Part shown: in pieces, positions 1-4,360 of the stretch
Layout: each line of letters starts with the position of its first letter
Position numbering within the stretch: position 1 is the stretch's first letter
Notes under the pieces: generated by a model
What the model was told of the DNA's origin: nothing
The model's database searches: none
Seen by the model: the letters and a program-made list of their open reading frames with translations, nothing else
Position numbers and translations under genes: made by a program
Assembly (NCBI GenBank): GCA_017553665.1
Contig: JAFZKM010000319.1
Location: 1-5,303 of the forward strand
Reading direction: 5' to 3'
From: Lachnospiraceae bacterium
GTDB taxonomy: Bacteria > Bacillota_A > Clostridia > Lachnospirales > Lachnospiraceae
Length of the DNA: 5,303 nt

Positions 1-103
1 ATCTGCAGGCATGTCTCCCAATTCTACCCTATATCATCTCTCTCCGGTGGGGAAACTGTAAATCAAGAACAGTTATGGATCATTATCCTGTTGGTGAAAG
101 TCT
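1..103. other. Unassigned edge region upstream of the first TadE-like gene
   Basis: I cannot name a gene here. All three forward frames are partly open. One stops at 59-61. One stops at 124-126, and its last part would encode a hydrophobic stretch (LWIIILLVKV). One stops at 105-107, with its TGA overlapping the TTG start of the next gene. If either of the last two is the 3' end of an upstream pilus gene, translation of the TadE-like gene would be coupled to it, which would suit a TTG start with a weak ribosome binding site. I see no convincing promoter or terminator hairpin in this stretch. Sequence upstream of the window is needed to decide. Confidence 0.3.
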
Positions 104-931
104 TTGAAGAACAGAAAAGTGTATAAAGCTTCGCTTACGGTCGAAGCCGCGCTTGCTTTTCCGGTATTCTTTTTTGCCGTGATGGCGCTCTGCTGCCTGT
201 TCCTGTATATGGAGGCAGAGACCGTGATAGGGGAAGCGATGCTTGAGACAGCCAGAAGCGTGAGCGTTTACGGAGATATAGCTGCTGAGGCTGAGAGAAA
301 AACCGGAGCGGAAGGAGCGGTCGGAGATTTTCTCGAAGAGAGCTCGGTCCGGATGATCCTGGAGGAGAACCTGAAAGACCATCCAATAGCGGTAAATACC
401 ATAGCCGGCGGACTTTCCGGAATATCCTGCGGGGACTCCGACTTTTGCACGGATGACGGATGCATACGGCTGGTGTGCTCCTATGAGTTCAGATCTCCGG
501 TTTCGGGTTTCGGACTGCACGGAATAAAGGGCAGCAGCGAGATCGTCTACAGGTATTTCACGGGAACGGCAGCTGAAAGCCTGCTTGAGGAAAAGGAGCA
601 GGAAACTGAAAAAGAAGAGGAAACGGTCTATAAGACCGAGACGGGAACAGTCTATCATGTCAGGCTGACATGTCCGAGCCTCAAACTCCATATCCTGATG
701 ACTGAGGCAGGAGAGGTCGCGGGAAAAAGGAATGAGTACGGGGGAAAGTATTATCCCTGCGAAAAGTGCGTCTCGGGGGAAGCACCGGAGACGGTCTACA
801 TTACAACGGATGGAGACAGATATCATTACAAACTGGATTGCAGCGGCCTGAAAAGAACGATAACCGAGATCAGGAAATCGGAGATCGGCAGTCTGAGACC
901 ATGCAAGCGATGCGGAGAAAAGGGAGATTGA
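104..931 (+). CDS. TadE-like pilus assembly protein with duplicated C-terminal His/Cys module
   Basis: This 275-residue protein begins with a prepilin-like segment: a basic tip (MKNRKVYK), then ASLTVEAA, then a membrane helix at about 17-36. This is the hallmark of TadE/TadF-type pseudopilins of Tad pilus systems. A prepilin peptidase could cut between Ala9 and Ser10, which puts Glu14 at +5. The middle (about 37-155) is the exposed pseudopilin body and contains several Cys (109, 115, 120, 125). A Glu/Lys-rich linker (about 160-174) leads to two tandem copies of a module of the form YH-x4-C-x2-L ... PC-x2-C. Copy one uses His185, Cys190, Cys219 and Cys222; copy two uses His241, Cys246, Cys267 and Cys270. 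Similar modules occur at the ends of various secreted clostridial proteins; metal or disulfide binding is inferred. The TTG at 104 is chosen because an in-frame stop lies at 95-97 and this start gives the usual basic tip; GGTGA at 93-97 is a weak ribosome binding site. The next gene follows after 7 bases. Confidence 0.85.
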   Translation: MKNRKVYKASLTVEAALAFPVFFFAVMALCCLFLYMEAETVIGEAMLETARSVSVYGDIAAEAERKTGAEGAVGDFLEESSVRMILEENLKDHPIAVNTIAGGLSGISCGDSDFCTDDGCIRLVCSYEFRSPVSGFGLHGIKGSSEIVYRYFTGTAAESLLEEKEQETEKEEETVYKTETGTVYHVRLTCPSLKLHILMTEAGEVAGKRNEYGGKYYPCEKCVSGEAPETVYITTDGDRYHYKLDCSGLKRTITEIRKSEIGSLRPCKRCGEKGD

Positions 932-938
932 GTTTTCG

Positions 939-1343
939 GTGGTTATGGGTATATACCTGCTGGTGCTCGCGGCAGAGGATATGTTTAAAAAGAGCATCCC
1001 CTTTCTGCTGCTGGCAGCGGGCGCGATACCGGCGGCTGTATCTTTTTTTGACGGAAACAGGCCTTCGCTGTCAGACAGAGGGCTTGGCTTGGCCGTGGGG
1101 CTGGTATTGCTTCTGGTTGCGAAGTTCAGCAAAGAAATGATCGGATTCGGGGACGCGGCCGTTTTCTGTATTGCAGGACTGGCTCTCGGACTGCGTATGA
1201 CGGCGGCAATGGCAGCATTGTCTCTGTTCCTGCTGTTGGTGTATGCGGCAGCGATGCTTGCAAGAGGAAGGCTGCACAGAAAAAGCAGGGTGCCTTTCAT
1301 GCCGTTTCTTTTTGCGGGATATGTGCTGATGCAGTTTATGTAG
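939..1343 (+). CDS. A24-family prepilin peptidase, short TadV/CpaA type
   Basis: This is a 134-residue multi-pass membrane aspartic protease that would cleave the leader peptides of pilin and pseudopilin precursors on the cytoplasmic face of the membrane. The two catalytic aspartates are visible: Asp14 in AAEDMFKKSIP, matching the D-x5-IP signature, and Asp72 in the GFGD motif (69-72). The C-terminal VPFMPFLFAGY (118-128) matches the conserved P-F-x-P-x-x-x-x-G element of the family. About five to six hydrophobic segments are present. The protein lacks the N-terminal methylase domain of PilD-type enzymes, as expected for the Tad subfamily. The GTG at 939 is preceded by AGGGAG at 921-926, 12 bases away. 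ATG at 945 is a possible alternative start, giving a protein two residues shorter. It lies between two TadE-like genes that carry plausible processing sites, so these, plus an unseen Flp pilin, are its likely substrates. Confidence 0.9.
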   Translation: MVMGIYLLVLAAEDMFKKSIPFLLLAAGAIPAAVSFFDGNRPSLSDRGLGLAVGLVLLLVAKFSKEMIGFGDAAVFCIAGLALGLRMTAAMAALSLFLLLVYAAAMLARGRLHRKSRVPFMPFLFAGYVLMQFM

Positions 1344-1354
1344 CTTTTGTTTAT

Positions 1355-1366
1355 GGGGTGGTGATC
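1355..1366 (+). promoter_or_regulatory. Ribosome binding site that sets the start of the second TadE-like gene
   Basis: GGGGTGGTGATC resembles the 16S-complementary sequence AAGGAGGTGATC, with GG and GGTGATC matching. Its core lies 8 bases before ATG 1370. It covers the alternative in-frame GTG at 1358, which makes that earlier start unlikely. Confidence 0.75.
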
Positions 1367-1369
1367 CGA

Positions 1370-1828
1370 ATGAAGAGATTAAAAGCCTCGGCCACGGTTG
1401 AAGCAGCGTATATCGTGCCGTTCGTTTTTTTTGCGACGATCGCGCTCATCGTGCTGATCCTGATGCTCTATGACCGGATGAAGCTGGAAGGAGATATCAG
1501 AAGTGTCCTCGAATATGGGCGTGTACAGGCGGATACTGATGGGAAAGCGGATGAAGGCGAATTAAAAAAGATCTTTTTGGAGAAGATCTCGCAAGGTTAC
1601 CTGCTCTGCGACGTGACAGAGCCGGTTGTATCTGTCGAAGGAAATAAGATCACCGCCTCGGCGGTGATCGCGATGAGAAGTCCGGCAGGCGCAGCCGGCT
1701 TCAGGATGCCCGGATTATCAAAGGTCGCTTCGTGTACCGTTGCGGAAGACAGAGAGCAGCGGATGCGGATCATCAGCGCGGGAAAAGAAATGATCGAAAA
1801 GGTGGTGGGACAGGACAATGCAGATTGA
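1370..1828 (+). CDS. TadE-like pseudopilin, second copy
   Basis: This 152-residue protein has the same N-terminal plan as the TadE-like protein encoded at 104-931: basic tip MKRLK, then ASATVEAA, then one long membrane helix (about 13-35). The predicted prepilin peptidase cut is Ala6|Ser7, with Glu11 at +5. The rest (36-152) is a mixed soluble domain expected outside the membrane. A segment at about 103-120 (RSPAGAAGF...) resembles RSPVSGFG at 130-137 of the first TadE-like protein, so the two appear to be paralogues; this one lacks the His/Cys extension. Minor pseudopilins of this kind help assemble or initiate the Flp fibre in known Tad systems. ATG 1370 is favoured over GTG 1358 because a strong ribosome binding site overlaps the latter. 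Its 3' end overlaps the next gene by 11 bases. A 10-bp perfect inverted repeat lies inside the gene at 1648-1669. The general TadE-like identity is firm; the exact role is inferred. Confidence 0.85.
   Translation: MKRLKASATVEAAYIVPFVFFATIALIVLILMLYDRMKLEGDIRSVLEYGRVQADTDGKADEGELKKIFLEKISQGYLLCDVTEPVVSVEGNKITASAVIAMRSPAGAAGFRMPGLSKVASCTVAEDREQRMRIISAGKEMIEKVVGQDNAD
1648..1669 (+). repeat. Perfect 10-bp inverted repeat inside the second TadE-like gene
   Basis: GATCACCGCC, a two-base spacer (TC), then GGCGGTGATC. It could form a GC-rich hairpin in the mRNA. It lies within codons for ITASAVI and has no trailing T-run, so it is not a standard terminator. It may be a by-product of codon choice. 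Confidence 0.6.
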
Positions 1829-3104
1829 ACAGTGCAGGAGCCTCGGAAGGCAGAGCATGAGGATCAGTGAAACGGAATGCCGGAGTGAACACAGCGATTT
1901 CAGGGAGCAGATGCTGCTCCATAACAGAGTGGAGGGCATTTTGCCTTTTGAGGTGATCAATGAAAACGGATTGCGTATTTACGAGTATTCCGTAATGGGA
2001 ATGGAAACGCTTAAGAGCCTTTGCGCACGCAGAAAGCTTAGGGCGGAGGAGCTGAAGAACGTTTTCTCGGAACTGCTCAAAAGTGTTTACCACGGTCATG
2101 AGTTCATGCTGCTCGAAGATGATTATGTCGTAACGCCCGAGACCGTATATACCGATGCTAAGGCAAGAACCGAGGTGGCATACTATTCGGGATACGGAAA
2201 GCCGCTGCGGGAACAGCTTCGAGCGCTTTCCGAGTATATGATGGACAATATCGATTACAAGGACGATGACGCTGTACTGATGATCTACACCTTCTTCATG
2301 AAAACGAAGGAGGAGAGCTGTACAATTGAGGATCTGATGGGGATCGTGAATGGTCCGCCGCGGGAAAAAGAAGAAATGCCGGTCCAAAAAACGGATACAA
2401 AACCGGAAGAGCCGCGGGCGTCAGACCGGACCGCAAGACCGGAGGAGCGTGCCGCCGCGATGGCGGAACACGCGGTGTTCAGGGAGATAAAAGCCGAAAA
2501 GGAAAGCATTGCGATGTCTCCCGCGGAGATAGTAAAAGCAGCACTGCGAGGGCTTTTATTGACTTCTCTGCTGATACCCGCGGCAGCAGTACTGCTGCTG
2601 GCGGTGCTGATAAAAACAGGCGTGCTTGCAAACGCTGTTACCGGCAGGCCTGATGTGACAAAGACCCTGCTGATCGCGGGAACAGGACTGATCCTGTGCG
2701 CTGCGGCGGAACGCTTCATATGGAAGCGGTTTGTTTCGGTTGTAGAGGAGAGCTGCCGTGCCGCGGCAGAGGCTGAAGATGAGGCTACGCTCATGCTCTG
2801 CGGCGACGGTATGGCCAGATACCCCTTTTCTCTGGTCTCTGATGAATACCCCGCGATCACTGTCGCGCGCACGCCTTTTTTCGTCGGAAAAGATCCTAAC
2901 ACGGCGGATTATGTCCTCAACAAGGCCGGAGTCAGCAGGTATCACATGAAGATAGACAAGGAGGGGGAGCAGTATGTGATCTCCGATCTCGGCTCAACAA
3001 ACGGAACCTATATAAACGGCAAAAAACTTGAAAGTTACAAACCTCAGGCAGTCCGCAGAGGCGACGAGATACGCATCGCGGCCTGTACATTTTATTGTAA
3101 TTAG
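1818..3104 (+). CDS. DUF6382-like/FHA membrane protein of the pilus cluster
   Basis: This 428-residue protein has three parts. Residues about 28-178 form a soluble domain that I recognise as DUF6382-like, found in clostridial Tad loci. Residues 180-240 are a charged, Pro/Glu/Arg-rich linker. Two membrane helices follow (about 245-266 and 282-297), separated by a short loop (TGVLANAVTGRPDV), which places both ends in the cytoplasm. Residues about 345-428 are an FHA domain, which binds phosphothreonine peptides: the fold starts at TVARTPFFVGKDP, and the phosphate-binding signature residues are present (Ser373, Arg374, His376 in SRYH; Ser393, Thr394, Asn395, Gly396 and Asn400 in STNGTYING). All key FHA residues are intact, so phosphopeptide binding is expected. 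ATG 1818 overlaps the end of the TadE-like gene by 11 bases and follows GGTGGTGGGA at 1801-1810. Its likely job is to recruit a Thr-phosphorylated partner to the pilus base; that role is inference. Confidence 0.92.
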   Translation: MQIEQCRSLGRQSMRISETECRSEHSDFREQMLLHNRVEGILPFEVINENGLRIYEYSVMGMETLKSLCARRKLRAEELKNVFSELLKSVYHGHEFMLLEDDYVVTPETVYTDAKARTEVAYYSGYGKPLREQLRALSEYMMDNIDYKDDDAVLMIYTFFMKTKEESCTIEDLMGIVNGPPREKEEMPVQKTDTKPEEPRASDRTARPEERAAAMAEHAVFREIKAEKESIAMSPAEIVKAALRGLLLTSLLIPAAAVLLLAVLIKTGVLANAVTGRPDVTKTLLIAGTGLILCAAAERFIWKRFVSVVEESCRAAAEAEDEATLMLCGDGMARYPFSLVSDEYPAITVARTPFFVGKDPNTADYVLNKAGVSRYHMKIDKEGEQYVISDLGSTNGTYINGKKLESYKPQAVRRGDEIRIAACTFYCN

Positions 3105-3123
3105 TTCCGCGTTAGTGTATAAT
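3095..3123 (+). promoter_or_regulatory. Sigma-A type promoter for glpP and downstream genes
   Basis: The -35 box TTGTAA (3095-3100, four of six consensus bases) lies 17 bases before a perfect -10 box TATAAT (3118-3123). The -35 box sits in the last codons of the FHA gene. Transcription would start near 3129-3132. The AT-rich character of this short gap stands out from the coding sequence on both sides. This splits the window into a pilus unit and a glpP unit. Confidence 0.7.
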
Positions 3124-3126
3124 TAA

Positions 3127-3148
3127 TCCTTGGAATATCGTCCAAGGA
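3127..3148 (+). promoter_or_regulatory. Dyad overlapping the transcription start and ribosome binding site of glpP
   Basis: TCCTTGG (3127-3133) and CCAAGGA (3142-3148) form a perfect 7-bp inverted repeat around an 8-base centre (AATATCGT). The right arm shares bases 3144-3148 with the ribosome binding site AAGGAGG (3144-3150). In readthrough RNA from the upstream genes the hairpin would mask that site. In RNA started at about 3130 the left arm would be incomplete, so the dyad may instead be a DNA operator just downstream of the -10 box. Its function is inferred. Confidence 0.5.
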
Positions 3149-3150
3149 GG
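3144..3150 (+). promoter_or_regulatory. Strong ribosome binding site of glpP
   Basis: AAGGAGG lies 5 bases before ATG 3156 and fixes the glpP start. It partly overlaps the right arm of the dyad at 3127-3148. Confidence 0.85.
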
Positions 3151-3155
3151 CGCGC

Positions 3156-3722
3156 ATGAACTACTCACTCAGAAACCTGGTTGAAGAATGTCCGGTCATA
3201 GCCGCGATCAAAGATGAGACGGGTCTGGAGAATTGCCTGGATACGGATATTGGGATCGTATTCGTGCTTTTTGGCGATATTTGCAGCATTTCGGACATTG
3301 TGAACACTCTGAAGGAGCATGGGAAGATCGCCATGGTCCATATCGATCTGATCACCGGTCTCGGGTCAAAGGAGATCGCGGTGGATTACATAAAGCGGAT
3401 GACCAGCGCGGACGGTATCATTTCGACGAAGCCGCTGCTGATAAAGCGTGCGAAGGAACTTGGGCTGTTTACGATACAGCGATTCTTCGTGCTTGATTCG
3501 CTGGCGATAGAGAATATATCAAAGCAGACCGACGTTCACAACACGGATCTTATCGAGATCCTGCCCGGAGTTATGCCGAAGATCATTTCCCGGATCACCG
3601 GGATGATCAATATACCCGTTATAGCCGGGGGCCTGATCTCGGATAAGGAAGACGTCATCTCGGCACTTGACGCGGGAGCGGTCGCGGTTTCGACCACGAA
3701 GCGCGAAGTCTGGGAGCTTTGA
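3156..3722 (+). CDS. glpP: GlpP-family glycerol-3-phosphate-responsive antiterminator
   Basis: This 188-residue protein is full length for the GlpP family (the Bacillus subtilis protein is about 190). In Bacillus, GlpP binds glycerol-3-phosphate and then acts on leader mRNA of glp genes to prevent termination and stabilise the transcript. Family motifs run in order: PVIAAIKD (13-20), VFVLFGDI (35-42), VHIDLITGLG (61-70), GIISTKPLLIKRAKELGL (87-104), QRFFVLDSLA (108-117), IEILPGVMPKII (133-144), IPVIAGGLI (153-161) and GAVAVSTT (174-181). The Gly-rich strand ends fit a TIM-barrel-like phosphate-binding fold. The start is fixed by AAGGAGG five bases upstream. In known genomes glpP usually neighbours glpF, glpK or glpD; here it heads a unit with a rhomboid protease and a flavodoxin-SCP2 protein, so its RNA target is not visible. 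The next gene starts 2 bases after the stop, so co-translation is likely. Confidence 0.93.
   Translation: MNYSLRNLVEECPVIAAIKDETGLENCLDTDIGIVFVLFGDICSISDIVNTLKEHGKIAMVHIDLITGLGSKEIAVDYIKRMTSADGIISTKPLLIKRAKELGLFTIQRFFVLDSLAIENISKQTDVHNTDLIEILPGVMPKIISRITGMINIPVIAGGLISDKEDVISALDAGAVAVSTTKREVWEL
3581..3608 (+). repeat. Imperfect inverted repeat inside glpP
   Basis: GATCAT-TT-CCCGG, loop ATCA, then CCGGG-ATGATC gives an 11-bp stem with a two-base bulge. It lies in codons for KIISRITGMI and has no T-run, so it is not a standard terminator. An internal mRNA structure is possible; chance from codon choice is equally possible. Confidence 0.5.
3712..3716 (+). promoter_or_regulatory. Ribosome binding site that sets the rhomboid start
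   Basis: GGGAG lies 8 bases before ATG 3725 but only 2 bases before the alternative in-frame TTG at 3719, which favours the ATG. The site is inside the last glpP codons, so the two genes are likely translated together. Confidence 0.65.
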
Positions 3723-3724
3723 AA

Positions 3725-4360
3725 ATGAGAGAGTTTTTGAATGAGATAAAGAAATATCTTACACCCGTGAACACGACGATCATCGTTATCACGATAGTTT
3801 GCTTTATTGTGCAGATATTCGCGGACAACGCTGTCGGGGAGGAGGCAGGGACCTATTCATATTCCCTTGCCTGGTGGCTGGTTTTTGAGGAGCATCAGTA
3901 TTACAGGCTGTTCACCTATATGTTCCTGCACGGAAGTCTTGGTCATATTTTCAACAATATGCTGGTGCTTGGCTTCATCGGGAGCACTGCGGAGCGCATG
4001 CTCGGAGGCTTTAAGTACGCGGCGGCCTATATAGGCAGCGGACTGGTCGCGGGACTTGCGTCGGCGGCATATAACAGATGGTGCTTCAATATGGCATCGG
4101 AAGCGGGAGGCTTTTACACATACAGCCTCGGCGCGTCGGGAGCGGTATTCGGGATCGCCGGAGTCCTGCTCTGGATCGTGCTGGCCAATCGCGGAAGAGT
4201 TGCGGGTATCAGTCTCAGGCAGATCGTATTGTTCATGTTTCTGTCAATATATGCCGGGATCACGAGTGTCGGTATCGATAATACCGCACATATAGCGGGA
4301 GCGGCATTCGGCGTTGTGAGTGCGATGATTTTATATGACAGGCGCGGAGGTTATGCATGA
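3725..4360 (+). CDS. Rhomboid family intramembrane serine protease
   Basis: This 211-residue protein is of the basic six-helix bacterial rhomboid type and cleaves membrane-anchored proteins within or near their transmembrane segment. The catalytic dyad is visible: Ser138 in GASG (136-139) and His189 in NTAHIAG. The conserved HGSLGHIFNNM (69-79) supplies His74 and Asn78, which correspond to the oxyanion-stabilising residues of GlpG. Hydrophobic segments lie at about 17-34, 64-88, 98-115, 133-154, 164-183 and 186-204. Residues 35-58 form the exposed loop between helices one and two. There is no extra cytosolic domain. ATG 3725 is chosen over TTG 3719 because of ribosome binding site spacing. 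The stop overlaps the next start (ATGA at 4357-4360). The substrate is unknown; single-pass pseudopilins encoded upstream are candidates only by proximity, and they lie in a different transcription unit. Confidence 0.95.
   Translation: MREFLNEIKKYLTPVNTTIIVITIVCFIVQIFADNAVGEEAGTYSYSLAWWLVFEEHQYYRLFTYMFLHGSLGHIFNNMLVLGFIGSTAERMLGGFKYAAAYIGSGLVAGLASAAYNRWCFNMASEAGGFYTYSLGASGAVFGIAGVLLWIVLANRGRVAGISLRQIVLFMFLSIYAGITSVGIDNTAHIAGAAFGVVSAMILYDRRGGYA
4346..4350 (+). promoter_or_regulatory. Ribosome binding site of the flavodoxin-SCP2 gene
   Basis: GGAGG lies 6 bases before ATG 4357. It is inside the final rhomboid codons, which together with the ATGA overlap supports translational coupling. Confidence 0.8.

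Noticed and set aside
766..1140. Plus-strand open frame across the junction of the first two genes
   Set aside because: It is in another frame through both the His/Cys modules and the peptidase active-site region; its translation is Trp/Arg/Cys-rich with no domain.
83..1300. Long open frame on the minus strand (405 codons) opposite the first two genes
   Set aside because: It spans two well-supported + strand genes with clear TadE and A24 motifs. Its translation is Ser/Arg-rich with no recognisable domain, and it looks like a codon-usage shadow.
1565..1578. Palindrome AAAAAGATCTTTTT, which resembles a terminator-like element
   Set aside because: It lies in Lys-Lys-Ile-Phe-Leu codons inside the second TadE-like gene, is AT-only apart from GATC, and has no GC stem.
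1773..2387. Minus-strand open frame opposite the DUF6382-like region
   Set aside because: It overlaps the junction of two coupled + strand genes and shows no motif or convincing ribosome binding site.
2584..2597. Perfect 14-bp palindrome CAGCAGTACTGCTG
   Set aside because: It falls in Ala/Leu codons of a membrane helix, where GCA/CTG repeats produce such palindromes by chance.
3105..3130. Possible terminator after the FHA gene
   Set aside because: There is no GC-rich stem followed by a T-run; the only dyad (3127-3148) is followed by a ribosome binding site, not a T-run. Readthrough into glpP remains possible.
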